From Borrelia sp. P9F1 (GTDB taxonomy: Bacteria > Spirochaetota > Spirochaetia > Borreliales > Borreliaceae), in assembly GCF_030436115.1 (NCBI RefSeq), contig NZ_CP129407.1:736935-800934 (forward strand): a stretch of DNA of 64,000 nucleotides. Reading direction: 5' to 3'. Of this stretch, positions 44,141 to 51,511 are shown piece after piece (position 1 is the first letter of the stretch; each line of letters begins with the position of its first letter). The translations under genes and the position numbers were made by a program. The notes under the pieces are model-generated. The model saw nothing but the letters and a program-made list of their open reading frames with translations, made no database searches and had not been told where the DNA came from.

Positions 44141-46828
44141 CTAATCCAATTGAATATTTTCCCCATTGACATCTTTGCTTACGTCTTCGAAAGGAATAGA
44201 ATCATCTCTTTTTATATCGTTTTCTTTAAAATTTGAGTCATGTTTTTCTTCTAGTTCATCTAAATCAGCACTATCATTTTTCATCGTATCCTGTGTTTCT
44301 TGAGAGTTTATTTCGTTATCATGTATGCCTTCCAAATTATTATTGTCTTTATTTAAGTTGCTTTGATTTTTATTTTCTGTTTCATTAATCTTATCAAAAT
44401 CGTAGTTTATATATTCAAATTCATGTGTTTCAATATTTATGTCATCATTGTTGTCAATATTATCGATCCCATACACATTAAATTCCATCTTGTTTAAAAA
44501 ATCAGATTGGTTTTCGTAATATTTTGACTTCTTAAATGGCTGAGTGCCCTCTATGAATATTTCATTTATTATTTTTTCGTTTGGTACTCCTTCTGGCAAC
44601 AATCCAGTTTCCGCTTGTACAGCGACGTTGATTATTCCTGCGGGTCTTATGAAAACTTTTTTGGGCAAATTCTTATGATACTCCGACATAAATTTACCCC
44701 AGCTAGGACCAGCAAGACCTGTTCCGGTACCGGCTGTACCTAGTGAATATCCCTTTTTGTCAAAACCAACCCAAAGGGCCGCTGTTATGTAAGGAGAGTA
44801 ACCTATTGCCCATCCGTCCGCCCAGTTTTGTGTGGTTCCCGATTTTCCTGCAATATCAGAACTGAAATCCTTAAGGTTTGTGTATCTTTGGTTTGCTAAA
44901 GTTCCATATTGAATTGTTGACTTCATCATGTCTGTCATAATATATGCGGCTTGAGGAGACACTATTTGTGCATTAGCTCCCTTGTTTTTTATCTTGGTTA
45001 AGATATCAGATTCTACATTTGCCACTATTTTGCCATTCCTGTCTTCAATGTGTTTTATTCCGTATGGTTCCACTTCCCTGCCATTGTTGCCCAAAATTGC
45101 GAATGCTCTTGTCATTTGTATTGGAGATGTTGAGATAACACCAAGCGCAAGAGGATAAACTTTGGGAAATGTTTTGTTAATCTCAGTTTGATCTTTTATC
45201 CCAAGTAATTTAGCAGAGTAATTGATCGCATCTTCAAATCCTAATGTATCTAATATCCTAAGAGATGGGATGTTCAAAGATAGAGCCAAAACTTTACGCG
45301 TTAATACACTTCCTCTCCATTTTCCTCCATAATTTTCAGGAGCATAAACATCCCCTGTTTCATTAAAAAAGGCTACGGGAGAATCTGAGAACATAGTAGC
45401 GGGTGTAATCTTTTTAAGATCAATGGCAGCTGAAAAGTATAAGGATTTAAATGCACTGCCGGGTTGTATTTTTGCTTGGGTCGCTCTATTAAATTCGCTT
45501 CCCTTGTTGTATCCGCTTCCCCCAACCATTGCCTTTATAGCTCCTGTTGTTGTGTCTATAGCTATGAATGCACCCTCTGGTTGCACTACAGAGTTTGGGT
45601 TTACTCTGTTTCTCATTGTGTATTCTTTTGTTGCTTTGTCTACTAAATCAGCACCCAAGACTGCTGCAAAACTTGCAATTAAATCAATATTGTCTTCATA
45701 GAATTTTTTTGTTCTGAGCTTTCTGTATTGCTTACCATTCACTCTAGTACTTGCTATACCAAACAAATCAGATATTGTGTCAAGTACGGGGACTATTTCT
45801 GAATTAATTATTATCGTTTCAGACAATTTGGTAGAGTTGTACATTTTTCGAGCCTTAAAAATCATATCGCGGGTAACCCTATCTGCACACTTTTGTGCAT
45901 CAAGATCAAGCGTTGTAAAAATGGAGTACCCATCTTTATATACGTTTGCCCCAGCTGGAAGATGCCTAACGACCCTTTGCCTTATGTATTCCGAAAAATA
46001 AGGGGCATTGTCTTCCTTGTACGAGACAGCAGACGTATCTGCCATACGAGTCCAATCGTAATTTTCCCAATATTCACTAAACTCTCTTTCAGCCGTCTCA
46101 GGACTAATTATTCCATTAGCTACAACTTGATTTAATACTGCCCTCTGTATTTTTTTAGAGAATTCCGGATTGTAGAATGGAGAATAAAGTTTTGCATTTG
46201 GTAATTGTATGAGCATTAAAACAGCTTCCGCGGTGTTAATATCTCTAACACTCTTGTTAAAGAAGAAAGAAGCCGCTGCTACTACTCCGTAATTTCCGTT
46301 TCCAAAATAGACTTTATTTAAATACCTCTCAAGTATTTCGTATTTTGATAGTTTTTTCTCAAGTTGTATAGCCCACCAAATTTCATTTAGTTTTCTTAAA
46401 ACAGATCTCTTTGCTTGGTTAGTGTAGAGGAGTTTTGCTAGCTGTTGTGTTAAGGTGCTCCCTCCTGAGAAATATCTACCAAGCACAATATTGAATGCAG
46501 CTCGTAGCATTCCTATCAAGGAAAAACCTCTGTGAGAATAAAAATCTGTGTCTTCACGTATCAATAGAGTTTTTATTAGGTTGTCAGGCATTTCTTTTAA
46601 AGAAAGTAGTTCCCTGTTCTCATCGGATATAAATTGTGTAATTATTCTGCCGTTAGCATCAAAAAGCTTTGAGGGTATAGCAGGGTTTGATTCCCCGAAG
46701 TTTTTGTCTTTCTGTATATTAACGGTTCCAACTATCGCAACCGAGAGCAGAACAATACAAAAGCTAGTAACAAAGTATGTCAAATAAAGGAGTATATTCC
46801 CTTTGTTATTTAAATTAAGACCTTTCAA
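44141..46828 (-). CDS. pbp1A: Penicillin-binding protein 1A, bifunctional
   Basis: An 895-residue class A PBP: membrane helix at about 11-33, glycosyltransferase motifs EDTDFYSHRGFS and FSGGSTLTQQLAK, and transpeptidase motifs SxxK in PGSAFKSLYF, SLN in ALSLNIPS and KSGTT in AGKSGTTQNWADG. It polymerises and crosslinks peptidoglycan. The last 130 residues form an unusual Asp/Glu/Asn-rich tail that is absent from typical PBP1A. The start is TTG, preceded by AAGGA. A TATAAT-type -10 (minus strand 46847-46852) lies about 20 bases upstream. Confidence 0.94.
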   Translation of the reverse strand: MKGLNLNNKGNILLYLTYFVTSFCIVLLSVAIVGTVNIQKDKNFGESNPAIPSKLFDANGRIITQFISDENRELLSLKEMPDNLIKTLLIREDTDFYSHRGFSLIGMLRAAFNIVLGRYFSGGSTLTQQLAKLLYTNQAKRSVLRKLNEIWWAIQLEKKLSKYEILERYLNKVYFGNGNYGVVAAASFFFNKSVRDINTAEAVLMLIQLPNAKLYSPFYNPEFSKKIQRAVLNQVVANGIISPETAEREFSEYWENYDWTRMADTSAVSYKEDNAPYFSEYIRQRVVRHLPAGANVYKDGYSIFTTLDLDAQKCADRVTRDMIFKARKMYNSTKLSETIIINSEIVPVLDTISDLFGIASTRVNGKQYRKLRTKKFYEDNIDLIASFAAVLGADLVDKATKEYTMRNRVNPNSVVQPEGAFIAIDTTTGAIKAMVGGSGYNKGSEFNRATQAKIQPGSAFKSLYFSAAIDLKKITPATMFSDSPVAFFNETGDVYAPENYGGKWRGSVLTRKVLALSLNIPSLRILDTLGFEDAINYSAKLLGIKDQTEINKTFPKVYPLALGVISTSPIQMTRAFAILGNNGREVEPYGIKHIEDRNGKIVANVESDILTKIKNKGANAQIVSPQAAYIMTDMMKSTIQYGTLANQRYTNLKDFSSDIAGKSGTTQNWADGWAIGYSPYITAALWVGFDKKGYSLGTAGTGTGLAGPSWGKFMSEYHKNLPKKVFIRPAGIINVAVQAETGLLPEGVPNEKIINEIFIEGTQPFKKSKYYENQSDFLNKMEFNVYGIDNIDNNDDINIETHEFEYINYDFDKINETENKNQSNLNKDNNNLEGIHDNEINSQETQDTMKNDSADLDELEEKHDSNFKENDIKRDDSIPFEDVSKDVNGENIQLD

Positions 46829-47223
46829 GCTACATCCTTGTGAACAATTATACTATAAATAAAGTAGAATTAATAAATAGTTTTCTTTGGTTGTGATAAC
46901 ACGAAAATGTTGCTATACTTCTTCTTCATGTGTGTTATATGTATTCTGTGATGCAAGTTAGCAATAAATGAAAGTATGGATCTTAAGAGTATTTGTTCGT
47001 TATTTTTCTTCAGTGTAATCGAGTTCTTGTGGTGGAAGTTTTATTTCTGAATTTATTGTAGTAACTTGTAAGAGGCTGGGTTATGTCTGGCGTTTGAAAT
47101 GGAATTATTTTAAATGATTTGTGGATAGTCTGGAGGTTTCGAATTTCGTTTCAGTGGGTTCCTAAGTGTCAGTTTTAAATTGTTCTGTGTTTTTGTTGTT
47201 TGTTAGATTGGAAGGAGAAGTTT
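46829..47223. promoter_or_regulatory. Divergent PBP1A-plzA region with long plzA leader
   Basis: Contains a leftward -10 TATAAT at 46847-46852 for PBP1A. Rightwards, TTGTGA (46891-46896), exactly 17 bases, TATACT (46914-46919) form a strong promoter. The expected start near 46926 leaves almost 300 untranslated bases before plzA. I see only tiny open frames there (seven codons or fewer at 46928 and later). No known riboswitch pattern was recognised. Confidence 0.5.
46891..46919 (+). promoter_or_regulatory. Strong candidate promoter of plzA
   Basis: TTGTGA, 17-base spacer, TATACT, with TGC directly before the -10. Five of six bases match in each hexamer or nearly so. It is the only convincing rightward promoter between PBP1A and plzA. 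Confidence 0.6.
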
Positions 47224-48009
47224 ATGCTTTTGTCTAGGAAAATAAAAGATTATGAGTCTAAGTATAGAGGCAAAGAAATTAAAATGAGTACCGAGATAAG
47301 CAGTTTTCTTAATATTAGAAACACTGTGGAGATGAAAGTTGGCAGCTATGTAGTGTATGGGGTGATTTATTCTGTTTCTATGAACAGTATTAAGATTATT
47401 TTTCAGGAAGATACAGTGTTGCCGACTTTAGCTAAAAACAAAAATACAGGGAATATCCAACTTAAAAGATTTGATGATTTTGAAGATAATTCTTTTTTTA
47501 TTTCACCCTTATCTGTTAGATTGGCAAATACGTCTGATTATCCTTCGCAAGAGAGACATTATAATTTGCTAACTTTAGATTTTTTATCTCCTATGCCGGA
47601 GGAGTTTGCTATTAAGGTTGGTAAGCTCCTTGATTTAAAGATTGGGCAGAATCAAAGAATACATGAGCGTATTGTTGTTGATAAGGATTCACTCAGAAAA
47701 CTTAGGCTCAACTCTGATAGGACTTTTATTGAATTTAATGGGGTTAAGCATAGGTGTCTGATTAAAGACTTGTCTTATGGAGGGGCGTTGTTGATTTCTT
47801 ATTTTGATTATGAGGAAGTGGAGGAGAAGGAAATAGACTTGATCTTGAATTTTAATATTGCGGATAAAGAGGTGCTTATTAAGGGAAAAGCAAGGAATTT
47901 AAGTGTTATTCAGACTCCCAATGGTAAAGTTTTGGCTTTAGGTGTTGCCTTTTACGAGGAAGAAATTCCTCTTGAATATACTATGCTAATCCATGATTAT
48001 TTTAATTAA
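47224..48009 (+). CDS. plzA: Cyclic di-GMP receptor PlzA (PilZ domain)
   Basis: A 261-residue protein with an N-terminal PilZ-like domain and a C-terminal PilZ domain. The c-di-GMP site is RIHER (Arg145 to Arg149) and DLSYGG (182-187), matching RxxxR and DxSxxG. In Borrelia it is the main c-di-GMP effector and affects motility and survival in tick and mammal. I choose ATG 47224, six bases after AAGGAG; this gives 261 residues, the length I recall for B. burgdorferi PlzA. The TTG at 47200 is upstream of that site and unlikely. Confidence 0.95.
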   Translation: MLLSRKIKDYESKYRGKEIKMSTEISSFLNIRNTVEMKVGSYVVYGVIYSVSMNSIKIIFQEDTVLPTLAKNKNTGNIQLKRFDDFEDNSFFISPLSVRLANTSDYPSQERHYNLLTLDFLSPMPEEFAIKVGKLLDLKIGQNQRIHERIVVDKDSLRKLRLNSDRTFIEFNGVKHRCLIKDLSYGGALLISYFDYEEVEEKEIDLILNFNIADKEVLIKGKARNLSVIQTPNGKVLALGVAFYEEEIPLEYTMLIHDYFN

Positions 48010-48551
48010 AAATTTATGTTTGCAGCAAAGGCTGGAATTATTTCAAATAGTATGCTCTAACTAGTGATGAGCTTACCCCTATTGTTGTTTGAGTACTCGA
48101 GGTGCTTCCTTCTGTGTGCTCTGCAGGTGTTTGTATGTTCTTTCAGCGTTTACAGACCCCTTTTGTATGGTCTGAAGCTTGGCTAAGGGTGAAGCTTTGG
48201 TGATGAAATTTTACAAAAAGCAATCCCCAGGCAGGATCGTCTTTTTTGCAAAACTTTTTCGTGTACCTTATGGAGTTGTGATCAATAAGCGGACAAGTAC
48301 GGTGACATAAGGTCTTTTGTTGTCCTTATTCTCAACTTATTTGCTACTTCTCATCCAGTACTTTTGGAGTGTGGGAGAGATGTTTTGTTATGTGTATTGA
48401 TTCTAAAGCATACCTCTTGTTGAAACTATTTTGTGTGATGCCTTCCCTGCGACCCAGTCACGTCGGGTTTGTAGCATGACTAAGGCCCTTCCATGATTCT
48501 TAAATTGTTTATTATCCACTGTGAGGTATCCTTTGATGGGAGAGGTGTGTT
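48010..48551. other. Gene-free region between plzA and an accessory lipoprotein
   Basis: No intact gene. Its left third carries a decayed copy of the 3' end of sua5 (see separate entry). The right part contains small inverted repeats such as CGACCC and GGGTT around 48450, and a plausible GGGAGAGGTG ribosome-binding site for the lipoprotein. No clear sigma-70 promoter for that gene was seen. Confidence 0.5.
48059..48215 (-). pseudogene. Decayed duplicate of the sua5 3' end
   Basis: The plus-strand sequence from AACTAG (48059) to CTCTGC (48124) lines up with AACTAG (49589) to CTCTGC (49652) at the end of sua5, with nearly equal spacing (66 against 64 bases). Next to it, 48113-48134 matches 49641-49662 at 18 of 22 positions, all four differences being transitions. 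Weaker similarity then continues with small gaps to GAAGC at 48174. On the minus strand this corresponds to the last 40 to 45 codons of Sua5, now with stops and frameshifts. A further patch near 48185-48215 is less certain. Confidence 0.55.
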
Positions 48552-49319
48552 ATGCATATGAGAGTAATAGTAAGTATTTCGGTATTGATGTTGTTTGCCA
48601 GCTGCGAGTGGTGGGCTGAAGTTAGTGGTAAGATTAAGATCAAGAAACCCGTTGAGGATATTAAGGTTGTAGCAGAAAGGGCTGTGAATGAGGTTAGTAG
48701 GGCTACTGGTAAGTCTGCTGATGAGGTTAAGGCTTTAAGTAAAGATGAGCTTGACAAGATTGCAGAGGAGGCTAAGAGTAGTACTGCTGCTACCTTTGAA
48801 AGTACTAAGAAAGATGCCAAGAAGAAGTCCGAGCTTATTGATGAGATTAAGCAATCAACTGAGAAGCTTGATTTAGCTTTCAAATCTCTAGTGGGTGCTG
48901 GATACAGAAATGCTACTGCAAGCCTAGTTTTGGAGAGCATTAAGACTGCTAAGCAGAAGTTAGGTTTAGCTGGTAAGCTTGAAAAGATGATAGAGGATGG
49001 TAATAAAACAATGGCAGAGGTTAGGCGAGTCGTGGGGGCTTTTGGTGATGTTGCTGGGTATTGTATGCGTGATATTAATGAGAAGCAAGGTCGGCATTCA
49101 AAGAGTGACACTTCAACAGTGAGCACGGATGGCCTTAAGGACTGTGTTAGGAACCTTATGGACAATGTAGTTGATATTTTTGTTGGAAGAGGGGGTGCTT
49201 TTTCAGAATTAAGAGACGCTGTACCCAATGCACCCGACAGGTTTAAAGGTGCTTTGAGTAAACTGTGCGGTGCTGTCCATGGTATGAACCAAGCATCAAT
49301 GAAGGTTAAGCATAAGTAG
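48552..49319 (+). CDS. Accessory lipoprotein, helical, with C-terminal cysteines
   Basis: A 255-residue protein with a short lipoprotein signal, MHMRVIVSISVLMLFASC, lipid attachment at Cys18. The mature part is Lys/Glu/Asp-rich and helical, with coiled-coil-like stretches (KKKSELIDEIKQSTEKLDLAFKSL, VLESIKTAKQKLGLAGKLEKM). Its C-terminal half has three further cysteines (YCMRD, KDCVRN, LCGAV). I recognise no family; it has the general look of relapsing-fever surface lipoproteins. It separates plzA from sua5 and is flanked by the sua5 relic and the intact sua5 in the same orientation to each other, suggesting insertion by recombination. Confidence 0.7.
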   Translation: MHMRVIVSISVLMLFASCEWWAEVSGKIKIKKPVEDIKVVAERAVNEVSRATGKSADEVKALSKDELDKIAEEAKSSTAATFESTKKDAKKKSELIDEIKQSTEKLDLAFKSLVGAGYRNATASLVLESIKTAKQKLGLAGKLEKMIEDGNKTMAEVRRVVGAFGDVAGYCMRDINEKQGRHSKSDTSTVSTDGLKDCVRNLMDNVVDIFVGRGGAFSELRDAVPNAPDRFKGALSKLCGAVHGMNQASMKVKHK

Positions 49320-49565
49320 TAGTACTCACTTAAGCGATTACTAGAGAAACAGATAAGATTAATTACATATACGAAAATCTTAACTTATTAGCAGGAATTA
49401 GAGAATGAAAATACTGGTACCTTAAGTTCGTCGTTAAAATTTACACTCTACGAGTATGAAAGTAGACAAATGTTAGTGTCTGGCGTAGTTGAAAAGATAA
49501 AAGAAAGAGAATCAATAACTAAGATTAAAACGAATTTGAACGAGTCAAATCCCTGATGGAACAAT

Positions 49566-50567
49566 CTAAGAAGAGATAAATTTGTTCAAACTAGCCTTAA
49601 TGAGTCTATTATTAATTGAATAACCAAGACCACTGTTGTGCGTGTACTCTGCAAGTATTTGTCTGTATGACCTCTCAGAGACTACAAATTCTTTGTACAT
49701 CTCAGAAGCATACTCATCCAGTGTATTGTATACACGCATGTTTTCCGTGGTCCGAAACTTGCCAAACCAATATGAATTAAGGGTATCTCTTGTAATGAGT
49801 ATTTTTGTTTCCCAGTTTAGGAAATATTTCCTTATGTTATCTTGCCTCTTAAATAAGTAAACAGGTATTCGTGGTCTGTAGTGTTCTAGTAGGTTACCAG
49901 GAGACGCGGCAGCTTCCCCTTCAAGGGCATGCTCTACACTAAATTCTTGATCCAATGATTCCTGTATTGCCTCTCTTGTAACAGCCCCTGGTCGCAAGAT
50001 TAACACGTCCCCAGCTTCGGTGAAGCCTACAACGGTTGATTCTATTCCAATATCTGAGCGTCCATCATGCTTAATTATTCCTCTAACTAATCCATTAAGC
50101 TCTCTGTTAGCCATTGCAAAATTGGTAGCACTGGGGCGCTTTGATAGATTAGCAGAAGGCGCTGCTATTGGGACACCACTCATCTTAATTAAGCTTAATG
50201 CCACAGGGTCTCTTGGTATTCTTATCGCAATGCTACTAAGACCACCGCATACAAGTCTAGATACCCTACCTGCATTCTTGAGTACAAATGTCATGGGTCC
50301 TGGAGTAAATTTGTGCATCAAGATCTCTGCACTTCTTGGGATATAGGATACAAGTTCTCTTATCTGCTCTATTGAATCAACATGTACTATTAATGGGTTG
50401 GTAATGGGGCGCTTCTTGACAACAAAGATCATCCCCACAGCTTCGTTATTGTATGCATTAGCTCCAAGCCCATATACTGTCTCTGTAGGAAATACAACTA
50501 ACTCGCCTTCTTTTATAAGGCGTGCTGCTCTTTTTATGTCACCACTCTCTATCAGTTCGGTCTTCAT
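49566..50567 (-). CDS. sua5: Threonylcarbamoyl-AMP synthase (Sua5 type)
   Basis: A 333-residue protein with an N-terminal YrdC domain (GELVVFPTETVYGLGANA, KKRPITNPLIVHV, TPGPMTFVLK, VPIAAPSANLSKRPSAT) and a C-terminal Sua5 domain. It makes threonylcarbamoyl-AMP for the t6A37 modification of ANN-decoding tRNAs. The Sua5 domain makes it longer than the YrdC/TsaC type. Its 3' end is duplicated in decayed form near 48059-48215. Confidence 0.93.
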   Translation of the reverse strand: MKTELIESGDIKRAARLIKEGELVVFPTETVYGLGANAYNNEAVGMIFVVKKRPITNPLIVHVDSIEQIRELVSYIPRSAEILMHKFTPGPMTFVLKNAGRVSRLVCGGLSSIAIRIPRDPVALSLIKMSGVPIAAPSANLSKRPSATNFAMANRELNGLVRGIIKHDGRSDIGIESTVVGFTEAGDVLILRPGAVTREAIQESLDQEFSVEHALEGEAAASPGNLLEHYRPRIPVYLFKRQDNIRKYFLNWETKILITRDTLNSYWFGKFRTTENMRVYNTLDEYASEMYKEFVVSERSYRQILAEYTHNSGLGYSINNRLIKASLNKFISS

Positions 50568-50693
50568 CGCCTTGTCTCATGCCCATGCTCTTCTTTATTA
50601 TTTTTAATCTGTCGTTCTATTAAATCACTTCTCATTAAAGCAAAAAATTTACAAATAGGCAATTTGTGGTTAACTTTCAGCCTAATTTTCCTG

Positions 50694-50721
50694 TTGAAAA
50701 TCCTATGTTTTATATTATAAT
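50694..50721 (+). promoter_or_regulatory. Candidate rlpA promoter
   Basis: TTGAAA (50694-50699), 16 bases, TATAAT (50716-50721). The predicted start at about 50728 coincides with the ATG that best begins the RlpA signal peptide, so the message may be leaderless. Confidence 0.55.
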
Positions 50722-50728
50722 GAGCATT

Positions 50729-51511
50729 ATGAGAAGTTTTCTTAGTCTCGGCAACTCTGTCCTTGGTTTTTGTTTTTTATTTTTTGTTCCTATTAGGTTG
50801 GATAGTGCTACTGTTGGGCTTGCTTCGTGGTATGGGGAGGCTTTTCATGGCAAGACTACAGCTAATGGTGAAAAATTTGATATGACGGCTCTTACTGCTG
50901 CGCACAAGGAGCTTCCATTTAATACTGTTGTGCGTGTTACTAATTTGTTAAATAATAGGGTTGTTGTTGTAAGAATTAATGATAGGGGGCCATTTAGGAA
51001 GGATAGGATAATTGATTTATCTAAGTCGGCTGCTGAGAAACTAGATTTTTTAGGAATAGGTGTTGCTCCTGTGAAAATTGAGGTGGTGGAGAAGCTCGAT
51101 GGAGGCAAGCTTGCGACAAAAAATAAAAAAGATGATGAAGCTCTTGGTAGGCTAGATTCTTCTAGGATAGTTCCTTCTAGTGATAGTTTAAAATCGGATA
51201 GAGATGTTCCTGTGGAAAAGAATGAGAATATTGTTGCAGAGAAACTTTTAGATGGATCTGACGTGGAGCCGGATTTTTATATACAGGTTGGATCCTATAA
51301 AACGAAGGATTATGCCGAGAGAGCTTACAGGACACTGAGGAAGGTTGGTTTAAATGTTTTAATAAATGCTCATGGGTCTTTTTTTACAGTTTTTATACCT
51401 ACTGTTGCTGATGATGTACATAAGGATGTCGAACTTATTAAATCTACAGGCTACAAGGATGTTTTGGTAAGAAAGACTAGGATTCCAGGGGAGAGTTTAA
51501 CTATAGAATAG
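50729..51511 (+). CDS. rlpA: RlpA-type septal-ring lytic transglycosylase
   Basis: A protein of about 260 residues: N-terminal signal (MRSFLSLGNSVLGFCFLFF), a double-psi beta-barrel (GLASWYGEAFHGKTTANGE, AAHKELPFNTVVRVTN, VRINDRGPFRKDRIIDLSKSAA) and a C-terminal SPOR domain (FYIQVGSYKTKDYAERAY). RlpA cleaves denuded glycan strands at the septum; the acid in NDRGPF is the family's catalytic residue. In-frame starts upstream (50666, 50708, 50720) exist, but 50666 would precede the promoter. The 3' end overlaps the convergent helicase gene by 11 bases. Confidence 0.85.
   Translation: MRSFLSLGNSVLGFCFLFFVPIRLDSATVGLASWYGEAFHGKTTANGEKFDMTALTAAHKELPFNTVVRVTNLLNNRVVVVRINDRGPFRKDRIIDLSKSAAEKLDFLGIGVAPVKIEVVEKLDGGKLATKNKKDDEALGRLDSSRIVPSSDSLKSDRDVPVEKNENIVAEKLLDGSDVEPDFYIQVGSYKTKDYAERAYRTLRKVGLNVLINAHGSFFTVFIPTVADDVHKDVELIKSTGYKDVLVRKTRIPGESLTIE

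Noticed and set aside
48512..49228. Long minus-strand open frame opposite the lipoprotein gene
   Set aside because: It has no ribosome-binding site or recognisable motif, and it is Ser/Leu-rich as expected for the antisense of Lys/Glu-rich coding sequence. The plus-strand gene has a lipoprotein signal.
49392..49523. Open stretch of about 44 codons after the accessory lipoprotein
   Set aside because: There is no start codon with a ribosome-binding site, and an A-run shifts the frame. At most it is a gene relic; I could not match it to anything.
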